Below are positions 7,104 to 14,774 of a stretch of DNA of 37,755 bases, piece after piece. Origin of the DNA: Clostridiales bacterium (GTDB lineage Bacteria > Bacillota > Clostridia > Christensenellales > Aristaeellaceae); assembly GCA_012523405.1 (NCBI GenBank), contig JAAYIN010000075.1:1-37755 (forward strand), read 5' to 3'. Under the pieces are notes generated by a model, which was given only the letters and a program-made list of their open reading frames with translations, searched no databases and was not told where the DNA came from. Each line of letters starts with the position of its first letter. The first letter of the stretch is position 1. Made by a program: the position numbers and the translations under genes.

Positions 7104-7757
7104 ATGGGTAAATTATATACTGTATTGCGCGGCATAGCGCAAGTGATCACCCCTACGATGAAAACTGAATGGACTACCGAATACGACGGTCAGCCAAGCG
7201 TATTTTGCCCCAATCACGCGGGTGCTTTTGGCCCGATTGATATGTGCGCGCATTTTCCGCTGCACGCCGCCTCCCACCCTTGGCTCAACGCGGGCATGAT
7301 GGACGCAAAGACCGTGCCAGCCTATGTTCGCCAGGACTATTGGTGGAAGCCGGGCTGCTTTTTGGAGCCGCTTTATAACGCGACGCTCCCCTATATCGCC
7401 GCGGCGATTCTGCCGCCCGTGCTGCGCAGCGTCCCGGGCGTGCCTGTCTATCACGACATGCAGGTCATTAAGACCTTCCGCAAGAGCGTTGAATACCTAA
7501 GGCAGGGTGATAACCTCGTCATCTTCGCCCAGCAGCCCTCGGGCTATCAGTCCCATCATATGGAGCTCAATAAGGGCTTTTTGCAGATCGCGCCGATGGC
7601 ATACCGCACGCTTGGCATCGCGCTCAAGTTCTACCCCGTGCATATCGACTACAAGAAGCGTTTGTTCACCGTGGGCGAGCCTGTGCAGTTTGACCCCAGC
7701 CAAACCCTCAAGGAGCAGGAGCAAAGGCTGATTGACGGCATAGCGGCGGGGATTTAA
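7104..7757 (+). CDS. PlsC-like lysophospholipid acyltransferase family protein (tentative)
   Basis: A 217-residue protein with a CPNHAGAFGPIDM segment near residue 35 that resembles the acyltransferase NHxSxxD box, with a longer gap between His and Asp than the usual HX4D. A later LVIFAQQPSGYQ segment sits where the FPEGTRS box of PlsC enzymes lies. A hydrophobic stretch, ATLPYIAAAILPPVLRSVPG (about 95-114), could contact the membrane. If the assignment is right it acylates lysophosphatidate or a related lipid. The motifs are degenerate, so I am only moderately sure. The ATG at 7104 is chosen because GGAGG sits 5 bases upstream; a TTG at 7092 would include that site in the coding region. It is a single gene with its own terminator. 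Confidence 0.6.
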   Translation: MGKLYTVLRGIAQVITPTMKTEWTTEYDGQPSVFCPNHAGAFGPIDMCAHFPLHAASHPWLNAGMMDAKTVPAYVRQDYWWKPGCFLEPLYNATLPYIAAAILPPVLRSVPGVPVYHDMQVIKTFRKSVEYLRQGDNLVIFAQQPSGYQSHHMELNKGFLQIAPMAYRTLGIALKFYPVHIDYKKRLFTVGEPVQFDPSQTLKEQEQRLIDGIAAGI

Positions 7758-7784
7758 TCAAAGAGCGCTCCGATGCATCATACA

Positions 7785-7817
7785 AAAAGCCCTGCGACAT
7801 AGTTTCGCAGGGCTTTT
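7785..7817. terminator. Bidirectional terminator between convergent genes
   Basis: A perfect 13-bp stem (7785-7797 with 7805-7817) has a 7-base loop. TTTT ends the plus-strand arm and AAAAA (7784-7788) gives a T-tract on the minus strand. It lies 27 bases past one stop codon and 7 past the other. Confidence 0.9.
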
Positions 7818-7824
7818 GTTGTGG

Positions 7825-8706
7825 TTACTTTTGCGCGAGTGCGCGTTTGCCAATCAAGTAGCTGCCGATCAGCCCGCTCACGGGGAATAATGTCGGCGCA
7901 ACGATGTATTCATCGATATGCTCCAAAATAGCGGGGGTTTGCACGTAGCCGTTTAGCAGCCTGAGGGTCTCGCTTCTCACTTTGCCTAGGAGAATGCCGC
8001 GCTGCATCACGCCGCCGCCAAGGATGATTCGCTCGGGACTGACGGTCAATATCAGGTTCACGCACATCTGCGCGAGGTAGTAGGCTTCTATGTCAAAGGT
8101 CGGGTGATCATCGGGCAGATCGCGCGCATCGCAGCCGACGCGCTTGCCAAGCCCGGGGCCTGCCGCAAGCCCTTCCAGGCAGCCGTCATGATAAGGACAG
8201 ACGCCCCGCGGATTCGGGTCGTTGGGATGAGGGCGCAGGAGCATATGCCCAACCTCTGGATGCAGCAGCCCGTGCACGGTCTCGCCGTTTACATATACGC
8301 CGCCGCCCACGCCTGTACCCACGGTGATGTATACCGCGCTGTGACAGCCCATTGCCGCGCCTTGCTGGGCCTCCGCGATGATCGCGGCGTTCACATCCGT
8401 ATCAATCGCGCAGGGGATATCCCGCCCGCCTGTGAGGGATGTGAGGAGGGGATAGTTCTGCCAAGCGAGCTTGGGGGTGGAGGTAATATATCCGTAGGTA
8501 GGCGAGCTTGGGTTTAAATCCAGCGGTCCAAAGCTGCCAACGCCAAGCGCATCTACGCTGTGGCTGGTGAAAAAATCAATCATTTTGGGCATGGTGACAT
8601 CGGGGGTAAGCGTAGGCAGCGTCAGCCTTTCAAGCTCCGTACCATCCTCCTCAAATATGCCCAGCACCATTTTCGTGCCGCCTGCTTCAAGCGCACCGAT
8701 CTTCAT
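7825..8706 (-). CDS. ROK family fructokinase-like sugar kinase
   Basis: A 293-residue ROK kinase. GALEAGGTK (residues 4-12) is the nucleotide phosphate motif, D104 in DTDVNAA is the likely catalytic base, and the GTGVGGG stretch follows. The zinc site H154, C170, H173, C176 (PRGVCPYHDGCLEG) marks the bacterial fructokinase branch of the family. It is expected to phosphorylate fructose, or possibly another hexose, with ATP. The start at 8706 is supported by GAGGGATG 8 bases upstream and by the conserved N-terminus; the open frame runs further to 8784, over the promoter. It is single-gene, with a consensus-like promoter and a shared terminator. Confidence 0.88.
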   Translation of the reverse strand: MKIGALEAGGTKMVLGIFEEDGTELERLTLPTLTPDVTMPKMIDFFTSHSVDALGVGSFGPLDLNPSSPTYGYITSTPKLAWQNYPLLTSLTGGRDIPCAIDTDVNAAIIAEAQQGAAMGCHSAVYITVGTGVGGGVYVNGETVHGLLHPEVGHMLLRPHPNDPNPRGVCPYHDGCLEGLAAGPGLGKRVGCDARDLPDDHPTFDIEAYYLAQMCVNLILTVSPERIILGGGVMQRGILLGKVRSETLRLLNGYVQTPAILEHIDEYIVAPTLFPVSGLIGSYLIGKRALAQK

Positions 8707-8755
8707 CGCGACATCCCTCATTTCTCTGCTGAATTGACCAAATTTATGTACCAAC

Positions 8756-8784
8756 AGCATAGCCATATCGCGGAAAATTGTCAA
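8756..8784 (-). promoter_or_regulatory. Promoter of the ROK kinase gene
   Basis: On the minus strand a perfect TTGACA (8779-8784) lies 17 bases from TATGCT (8756-8761), 49 bases upstream of the start codon. Confidence 0.75.
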
Positions 8785-8808
8785 GGGCTAGGGCGCGGGG
8801 GTTGAGTG

Positions 8809-8837
8809 TTTTCACCGCTAGCAAAGTATGCTATAAT
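8809..8837 (+). promoter_or_regulatory. Promoter of recD2
   Basis: Consensus TATAAT (8832-8837) is preceded by TGC, an extended -10 element, with TTTTCA at 8809-8814 as a weak -35 box 17 bases away. It diverges from the kinase promoter. Confidence 0.65.
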
Positions 8838-8873
8838 AACCAAAGAATATGGATACGAAAGGGAGGGATTCGC

Positions 8874-11105
8874 ATGGAGACTGATAAGATCACAGCGGTC
8901 GTGCAGGAAACCACCTTTCGCAATGATGACAACGGCTATACGGTGCTTCGGGTTGGGGTTGGACGCTCGCAGGAGACGGTTGTGGGATCACTGCCGGAGC
9001 TGAGCGCGGGTGAAAACGTGGTATTTGAGGGAACTTGGACCCAGCACGCGATCTACGGACGGCAGTTCAGCGCGAAGTCTTGCACCATCACGCCCCCCAC
9101 AGGCAAGAGCGCCATTGAAAAATACCTCGGCTCGGGGCTGATTCGCGGGATTGGCCCAGCAACCGCAAAGCTGATCGTCAAGCATTTTGGCGAAAAGGCG
9201 CTTGAAGTGCTGGATCAGCAGCCAAATCGCCTGACCGAAATCCCTGGCATCGGTCCCAAGAAAGCATCCATGATCATGGAGAGCTACGTCCAGCAGATGG
9301 GCATGAGGCGCGCGCTGGTGTTTTTGCAAAACTATGGTCTCAGCCCCAATCTTGCGATGAAAATCGCCAAATACTACGGCGAAAATACCATTGAGCTGCT
9401 GCGCCAAAATCCTTACCGCATGGTGATGGATATTGACGGCGTGGGTTTTTTGACGGCAGACCGAATCGCCATCACCATGGGCATTGACCCCCAGAGTGAG
9501 TTTCGCATTCGGGCGGCGCTGTTTTATTTGCTCAACGATGCAGCGGGCAGCGGCGGGCATACCTACCTGCCCAGAAAACAGCTGCTTGACCGCGCGTGCG
9601 TGATGCTCCATTGCGAGACAGCGCTTGTGGACAATCAAATCAGCCATGCGATGCTCAGCAAGATGCTGATCGGGTTTTCAACGCCCGAGTGCGACGAAGC
9701 GCTTTGCCTGCCTACTTTTTACTATGCAGAGAGCGAGATTGCCCTGCGCATGGCGCAGCTTATGCAGTCCCGTCCCTATAAGCGGGTGAGCGGTCTTGAA
9801 GGGCGCATCACCGACTATGAAAAAGAAATCGGCGTATCCTTCAGCGATAACCAAAAGCGTGCGATCATGAGCGCTGTGGAAGAGGGCGTGCTGGTGATCA
9901 CAGGCGGCCCAGGCACGGGTAAAACAACGATCATTCGGTGCATCATCAGCCTTTTGAAGGAAGACAACGAAGTGCTCCTATGCGCGCCCACAGGCAGAGC
10001 CGCCAAGCGAATGGGCGATGCAACGGGCGAGGAAGCGAAGACGATTCATAGGCTGCTGGAATACGGCGGCGATGTGGATGCGTTCGCCCGTGGGGAGGAA
10101 AGCCCGCTGGAAACGGACTGCATCATCGTGGACGAAATGAGTATGGTGGACGTGCAGCTGATGCGCGGTCTGCTTCGCGCGGTGCTCCCGGGTACGCGAA
10201 TCATCCTCGTCGGCGACTCCGACCAGCTCCCAAGCGTTGGCGCGGGCAATGTGCTCAGCGACATCCTCCAAAGCGAGGTCGTGCCGAGCGTGCGCCTCAC
10301 CGATATCTTCCGCCAAGATGAGAGCAGCATGATCGTGCTCAATGCCCACCGCATCAACAGCGGCGAAATGCCGATGCTCAAAAACCGCGACACGGACTTT
10401 TTCTTTGAGCGCAAGGTCATGCAGTCACAGGCTGCACAGACCATATGCGAGCTGCTCCAGTCAAGGCTGCCCAAGTATTTGGGCTTTCCAAAGGACAAAT
10501 GGCAGAGCGAGGCGACGCGCTGCATACAGGTGCTCAGCCCCACCAAAAAGGGCGATTGCGGCTCGCATGCGCTTAACAGATTGCTGCAAGACGCCCTAAA
10601 CCCCGAGCATAAGCATAAGGATGCCATCATCCATGGCGATACGGAGTTCCGCGTGGGGGATAAGGTGATTCAAACCAAGAACGACTACCAGATCGAGTAT
10701 GTGCGCAAGACCACCTTTGGCACAGAGGAGGGCACAGGCGTATTCAACGGCGATGTGGGGTATATTGATCATATCGATCCCGCGGAGCATTTGATGACGG
10801 TGTGCTTTGATGATGAGCGCATTGTGACATATCAAAAGCAGCAGCTGGATTCGCTTGAACTCGCCTACTGCCTCACCGTGCACAAGAGCCAAGGAAGCGA
10901 ATTCCCCGCGGTGGTGATGCCTGTGGTGGGCGGTCCGCCGATGCTGATGGCGAGAAACCTCCTGTATACCGCGCTCACGCGTGCCAGAAGGCTTGTGGTG
11001 CTGGTGGGTAGGGAGGAAGTCATATCCCAGATGGTGCAAAACAATCACGTAGCCAAGCGCTATACCACGCTTTGTGATCGGCTCAAGGCGGCGGTGATGC
11101 TCTAG
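8874..11105 (+). CDS. recD2: RecD2-type ATP-dependent DNA helicase
   Basis: A 743-residue SF1B helicase. The N-terminus has an OB-like region (1-70), then helix-hairpin-helix motifs (IRGIGPATAKL about 90-100 and IPGIGPKKA about 125-133), which are absent from RecBCD-bound RecD1 and mark RecD2. Walker A is GGPGTGKT (344-351), Walker B is DEMS (420-423), motif III is GDSDQLPS, and motif V/VI includes TVHKSQGSEF (668-677). It unwinds DNA 5'-3' and takes part in repair and recombination. The ATG at 8874 follows GGGAGGG; the frame reads further upstream to 8778 but that part overlaps the promoter. The stop codon overlaps the GTG of comF by one base. Confidence 0.95.
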   Translation: METDKITAVVQETTFRNDDNGYTVLRVGVGRSQETVVGSLPELSAGENVVFEGTWTQHAIYGRQFSAKSCTITPPTGKSAIEKYLGSGLIRGIGPATAKLIVKHFGEKALEVLDQQPNRLTEIPGIGPKKASMIMESYVQQMGMRRALVFLQNYGLSPNLAMKIAKYYGENTIELLRQNPYRMVMDIDGVGFLTADRIAITMGIDPQSEFRIRAALFYLLNDAAGSGGHTYLPRKQLLDRACVMLHCETALVDNQISHAMLSKMLIGFSTPECDEALCLPTFYYAESEIALRMAQLMQSRPYKRVSGLEGRITDYEKEIGVSFSDNQKRAIMSAVEEGVLVITGGPGTGKTTIIRCIISLLKEDNEVLLCAPTGRAAKRMGDATGEEAKTIHRLLEYGGDVDAFARGEESPLETDCIIVDEMSMVDVQLMRGLLRAVLPGTRIILVGDSDQLPSVGAGNVLSDILQSEVVPSVRLTDIFRQDESSMIVLNAHRINSGEMPMLKNRDTDFFFERKVMQSQAAQTICELLQSRLPKYLGFPKDKWQSEATRCIQVLSPTKKGDCGSHALNRLLQDALNPEHKHKDAIIHGDTEFRVGDKVIQTKNDYQIEYVRKTTFGTEEGTGVFNGDVGYIDHIDPAEHLMTVCFDDERIVTYQKQQLDSLELAYCLTVHKSQGSEFPAVVMPVVGGPPMLMARNLLYTALTRARRLVVLVGREEVISQMVQNNHVAKRYTTLCDRLKAAVML

Positions 11106-11809
11106 TGGGAGCAGATACAAAGGATCAAGAAGGACAAACGGCGCTGAAAACGCTTGAGACCATCCTCTTTCCCCATCTCAATCAATGCCATATCTGCAAG
11201 CGCGGACTGCCGCCGCTTCAGGGCGTGATCCTGTGCGATGGGTGTATGGAGGAACTTAGGCGCTGCCAAAGAAATGGCGAGATGTGCTTGGATTTCGGGC
11301 ATGAACCGCTGGACGTGGCGGTGAGCGCATATCAGTATGCGGACATCACTGGGCGATTGGTGAGGCGGCTGAAATACCACGGCGACAGCAGTGTCGCGCA
11401 GCTCCTATCCATCGGGATGTGCGCTGCTTATGCCAAGGGAAAGGAACGGATTGGTGACGCGGAATTGATCGTCCCCGTTCCCTCCCATTACACCGCGATT
11501 GTTCGGCGCGGGTATAATCAGGCGTATTATTTAGCGCAGGTCATGACCGAGCATCTGGGTATCCCGATGGAAGCAAACGCCTTGATCAAGTCCCGCGCGG
11601 TCGCAAGCCTTGTGGGACAGACGAGAGAAGCGCGCCGCAAAGCTGTGGACAAAGCTTTTGCAGTCCAGAGGCGAGGGCTCATTGAGGGCAAGCGCGTGCT
11701 TTTGATAGACGATGTACTCACCAGCGGTGCAACCGCTAGTTCCTGCGGCAAAGCGCTCCTTTTAGCGGGCGCAACCCATGTATCCGTGCTCACTGCCTGC
11801 CATGCATAA
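11105..11809 (+). CDS. comFC: ComF family phosphoribosyltransferase-like protein
   Basis: A 234-residue ComFC/GntX-type protein. An N-terminal four-cysteine zinc finger (C28, C31, C44, C47) is followed by a phosphoribosyltransferase fold with the PRPP loop LLIDDVLTSGAT (D202, D203). In Bacillus this family is needed for DNA uptake in transformation, probably at the inner face of the membrane. Here it is downstream of recD2 and starts with GTG overlapping that gene's TAG by one base (TAGTG), with only a weak ribosome site, so it is probably translated by coupling. ComFA is not seen beside it. Its last codons form the left arm of the terminator at 11791-11833. Confidence 0.88.
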   Translation: MGADTKDQEGQTALKTLETILFPHLNQCHICKRGLPPLQGVILCDGCMEELRRCQRNGEMCLDFGHEPLDVAVSAYQYADITGRLVRRLKYHGDSSVAQLLSIGMCAAYAKGKERIGDAELIVPVPSHYTAIVRRGYNQAYYLAQVMTEHLGIPMEANALIKSRAVASLVGQTREARRKAVDKAFAVQRRGLIEGKRVLLIDDVLTSGATASSCGKALLLAGATHVSVLTACHA

Positions 11810-11833
11810 TGTTGCATCAGGCAGTGTTTTTTT
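11791..11833 (+). terminator. Terminator embedded in the 3' end of comF
   Basis: A 9-bp outer stem (11791-11799 with 11818-11826) and a 5-bp inner stem (11802-11806 with 11813-11817) are followed by seven T (11827-11833). The left arm and loop contain the last codons and the stop codon of comF. Confidence 0.8.
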
Positions 11834-11871
11834 GGTTATGCTCAGATCAAAGGATGAAGGAGGATGAGAGC

Positions 11872-12585
11872 ATGCCGCATGAATTTTGGGAGGTACTACA
11901 GTTCAGTGTCATATCGCTCGCCGTGCTTTTTGTATTAACAAAGCTCATCGGCAATCGCCAAATGAGCCAGCTTACGATGTTCGATTATATTATCGGGATC
12001 TCGATGGGCTCGATTGCCGCCGAGATGGCGAGCCGCCCGGGGGATGAAAACTGGTACGGCATACTCGCGATGTGCGTATATGCAGCGTTTGCCATACTGA
12101 TTGGTGTCCTCAACGATAAATCCAGAAAGCTCCGCAAGATCATCCTTGGGGAGCCGCTGGTGCTTTTTGACAACGGGATACTCTACTACAATAACCTCAA
12201 ATCCGCGCGCCTTGACCTCACTGAGTTCATGACCGAATGCAGGAGCGCGGGATTCTTTGACCTATCAGGGCTTCAGCTGGTGCTGCTGGAGGTGAACGGA
12301 AAGCTCAGCTTCCTGCCCAATGAGCAAAACCGCCCCCTAACGCCCCTTGATATGGACATGGACCCAAAGCAAGCAAGACCCGCCATTGCGGTGATCATGG
12401 ACGGATCGATTCTCACCGACCGCCTAAAGACCACGGGCAATAACGAAACTTGGCTCGCCAAGCAGATGAAGGCGCAGGGCTTTGACGATCCAAAGGATAT
12501 CTTCCTCGCGTCGGTCGATAACAACAATGTGCTCACCCTCTACGAAAAAAACGAGGATGTGCACCGCGAGAGCCATTATTCCTAG
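11872..12585 (+). CDS. DUF421 (YetF-like) membrane protein
   Basis: A 237-residue protein with three N-terminal membrane segments (about residues 6-25, 36-54 and 62-82) followed by a cytoplasmic part matching the DUF421/YetF family. KSRKLRKIILGEPLVLFDNG and the TEFMTECRSAGFFDLSGL segment are typical of it. The family is membrane-bound; the biochemical function is not established, and some Bacillus members are linked to spore properties. AAGGAGG lies 8 bases before the ATG at 11872; the frame extends upstream to 11809 without a ribosome site. No promoter of its own is clear downstream of the comF terminator. Its stop is separated by one base from that of the opposite-strand gene at 12587. Confidence 0.85.
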   Translation: MPHEFWEVLQFSVISLAVLFVLTKLIGNRQMSQLTMFDYIIGISMGSIAAEMASRPGDENWYGILAMCVYAAFAILIGVLNDKSRKLRKIILGEPLVLFDNGILYYNNLKSARLDLTEFMTECRSAGFFDLSGLQLVLLEVNGKLSFLPNEQNRPLTPLDMDMDPKQARPAIAVIMDGSILTDRLKTTGNNETWLAKQMKAQGFDDPKDIFLASVDNNNVLTLYEKNEDVHRESHYS

Positions 12586-12586
12586 G

Positions 12587-13672
12587 CTATATCTTTTGCC
12601 ATAGCACCTGATAGAGGCATCCGTTGATCCCGCGCCTTGGGCGGTACGGTCTGCCGTCGGGCACAGGGGCATCGCCAAGCATCGCATAGGCAACGCGACG
12701 CACCGTGCCGTCGATTTGCTGGTAACCAATCCACATCCCATCCCCCTTGCCGATATGCACGAACCGCCAGCCAGGCAGATCGAAGATCGCGCAGGGCTTG
12801 TTTTTATCAAAGTACAGCTTGAGCTCCTCAAACGGCTTTGGCCATCTCAGCTTCCCAGCACGGTCTGCCGCGGGGATTTCCCGCTGTCCGCGAACGGGCA
12901 TGATCGCCTCCGTTTTGGTGGAGAGTATCGGCGCGGGCGGCGGCTGAATGACCTCGATGAGGGGCGGCATTTCTTCGGGTTTCTCCTCGGTCGGGATTAT
13001 GGGCGCATCGGGCGGCGCTGCTTCGAGTGCAACGATGTAGGGCAATGGGTCAATCGCTGGCAGGAAGATCTCGCGCGGCATATGATCGGGCGGCGGCGCG
13101 GGCTTTGGCACAGGTTTTGGCATGAGCGTCAGCTGCTGCTGCGCCTCAACGATGGCCTTAGCCTCCACTAAGACCTTCGCCTCGTTTGCCTCTTTGATTT
13201 CTTTGGCGGCGATTGCTTCCGCCTCGGCTCTCCTCGCGTTCTGTATCTTCTCCGATTCTGCCTGCGCACGCTGCTTTGCTGCGGTGGAGAGCTTTTCGCA
13301 TAGCGCCATCACCGCGTTTTTCGCGTCCAGCAAGCTTCCTGCACTCTGCTCAACGCATAGCCCGATCATCAGCGGAATCGGCTCGTCCCCATCTCCGATG
13401 ATCAGTATCGCCTGCAATCTCTCAGGCGCAATGCGTCCCTGCGGCATATCCACCATGAAGGCGGCTTCCCCGCGCGAATTGGTTTTGGCATGCCCAAGCT
13501 CGCGCACTTCATAGTCACTGCAATACCAGAACGCTCTGACAGAGGCGATTTTCACCCCGCGGATATTGATCTGCATCAAGGTTTGACCCCCGCCTGTCTG
13601 CATGCGGGCGTATCCGCTTACGCCCAGCTGCATCGGCTTTAGCATGATTAGTCGATGGTTATAATCGCTCAT
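12587..13672 (-). CDS. Unrecognised tripartite protein with coiled-coil and proline-rich linkers
   Basis: A 361-residue protein I do not recognise. Residues 1-110 are beta-rich (VKIASVRAFWYCSD, LQAILIIGDGDEPIPLMIGL) and could be an Ig-like or small sandwich domain. Residues 111-180 are rich in Ala, Glu, Lys and Gln (KQRAQAESEKIQNARRAEAE) and likely a helix or coiled coil. Residues 184-260 are Pro-rich. Residues 275-361 form a compact C-terminal domain with conserved-looking aromatics (FDLPGWRFVHIGKGDGMWIGY). There is no signal peptide or membrane segment. AAAGGAGG lies 7 bases before the ATG at 13672. A spore-surface or morphogenetic role is possible from the architecture, but nothing here proves it. 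Confidence 0.7.
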   Translation of the reverse strand: MSDYNHRLIMLKPMQLGVSGYARMQTGGGQTLMQINIRGVKIASVRAFWYCSDYEVRELGHAKTNSRGEAAFMVDMPQGRIAPERLQAILIIGDGDEPIPLMIGLCVEQSAGSLLDAKNAVMALCEKLSTAAKQRAQAESEKIQNARRAEAEAIAAKEIKEANEAKVLVEAKAIVEAQQQLTLMPKPVPKPAPPPDHMPREIFLPAIDPLPYIVALEAAPPDAPIIPTEEKPEEMPPLIEVIQPPPAPILSTKTEAIMPVRGQREIPAADRAGKLRWPKPFEELKLYFDKNKPCAIFDLPGWRFVHIGKGDGMWIGYQQIDGTVRRVAYAMLGDAPVPDGRPYRPRRGINGCLYQVLWQKI

Positions 13673-13701
13673 GGCACAGCCTCCTTTGGGGGAGGATATG
13701 C

Positions 13702-13729
13702 AAAAACCCCGCAAGCAATGCCTGCGGGG
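13702..13729 (-). terminator. Terminator between the secreted protein and the tripartite protein
   Basis: On the minus strand CCCCGCA and TGCGGGG arms (13723-13729 with 13707-13713) with two inner pairs and a mismatch are followed by TTTTT (13702-13706). It follows the stop at 13754 and lies about 30 bases before the start of the gene at 13672, so that gene depends on read-through or an unseen promoter. Confidence 0.75.
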
Positions 13730-13753
13730 GGTAAATTGTCTATGGGTATTTGA

Positions 13754-14464
13754 TTAGTTGCCGCTACCTGAGTCAACGGTGATGGTCACGTCCCCATCCT
13801 CCGATGCGGATGCATCATCTTGGGTGGTGTCATCGGTTTCGTCGGTATCTGCGCTGCTGTCGGGCTCGGCGCTTTCATCGGCGGAGGTGTCCGCGTTGGG
13901 GTCGTCGGCTAGGTTTAGACCCTTGCTGGCAAAGCTTAGGGACACGGTGTCTTCGTTTCGGATGCAGGTGAGGTTATAGGCGCCTGTCTGGCATACGAAA
14001 TAGCCGTCGCCCGCGGCCATCCCCTGCACCACGGCCTCCACCAGCTGATACCGCTGGTACACATCCGAGCTCGTGTGCATCGCCATCAGCAGCGCATAGG
14101 ACTGAAAGCCCATGTTGCTAAACTCGTTGTATACAGCGGTGCCGTACTCCATGCCGTCGGGCGCGACCAAAGTGATCTCGCAGGTTTCGATGGTGTCGCC
14201 TTGGGAGCCCGTGCAAATGGACAGGCTGAGGATATCGCCGGAGAACTCGTAGTAATATTTGCCATCCTTCATGGTGGACTTTCGCTTGGTGATTTCTTTG
14301 GGGATGAGCAGATGATTATCGTTTTCGTTGATGAAGATCAGGTTATCGGCGTAAGAGCTTTCAAAGATGTGATAGGACTGCCCAACGGCCGCGTCTGCAC
14401 AGGCAGGCATGGCAAAGATAATCATGAGGCAAATCGTGAACAAAACGTAAAGTTTTTTAAACAT
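13754..14464 (-). CDS. Secreted protein with acidic Asp/Ser-rich tail, unknown function
   Basis: A 236-residue protein. Residues 1-26 are a signal peptide (MFKKLYVLFTICLMIIFAMP...) with likely cleavage near ACADA; MPAC is only a weak lipobox. A globular beta-rich region (about 30-175) contains YYYEFSGDILSLSICTG and no motif I recognise. The tail after about residue 190 is rich in Asp, Ser, Glu and Thr, as in cell-surface linkers. AAAGGAG lies before the ATG at 14464; the frame reads upstream to 14509 without a ribosome site. It ends at the terminator at 13702-13729. Confidence 0.75.
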   Translation of the reverse strand: MFKKLYVLFTICLMIIFAMPACADAAVGQSYHIFESSYADNLIFINENDNHLLIPKEITKRKSTMKDGKYYYEFSGDILSLSICTGSQGDTIETCEITLVAPDGMEYGTAVYNEFSNMGFQSYALLMAMHTSSDVYQRYQLVEAVVQGMAAGDGYFVCQTGAYNLTCIRNEDTVSLSFASKGLNLADDPNADTSADESAEPDSSADTDETDDTTQDDASASEDGDVTITVDSGSGN

Positions 14465-14499
14465 AATAGGCTCCTTTTGTCTGCAATATAAACAAGTTG

Positions 14500-14528
14500 A
14501 TGATATCATAAGCGGTTTTATTTTTCAA
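14500..14528 (-). promoter_or_regulatory. Promoter of the secreted acidic protein
   Basis: On the minus strand TTGAAA (14523-14528) and TATCAT (14500-14505) are 17 bases apart, 35 bases before the ATG at 14464. The 310-base gap to ftsH holds this promoter, a GC-rich stretch resembling the local repeats (about 14590-14640), and the ftsH promoter. Confidence 0.65.
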
Positions 14529-14661
14529 GTACAGGCATCTTAAGGTGGTGCGCGAGCAATGGTTTCCTTATATATGGGCGCATGGGAATAGGCGGACGAG
14601 CAAAGCGCCTTGTCCCCCCGCTTTCTCGCCCTTTTCCGCCCAAAGTTTTTACGAAATACCT

Positions 14662-14691
14662 TTGTAATTATTGGCGCACCTATGATATAAT
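14662..14691 (+). promoter_or_regulatory. Promoter of ftsH
   Basis: TTGTAA (14662-14667) and TATAAT (14686-14691) are 18 bases apart, with TGA before the -10 box giving an extended -10. The mRNA leader would be about 75 bases. Confidence 0.7.
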
Positions 14692-14774
14692 AGCAAGGTC
14701 ATGCGCGACGCCTGTTTTGTTTGTCAAAAGTGGGTCATTGGAGTGCAGGACGTATTACAAGGAGGACTTTGAAC

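Noticed and set aside
8988-9647. Minus-strand frame opposite recD2 (219 codons)
   Set aside because: An antisense shadow of a conserved helicase, with no ribosome site.
14721-14774. ftsH start at the ATG at 14721
   Set aside because: No ribosome site there; AGGAGG at 14760-14765 with TTG at 14775 fits, and the extra residues do not match FtsH N-termini.
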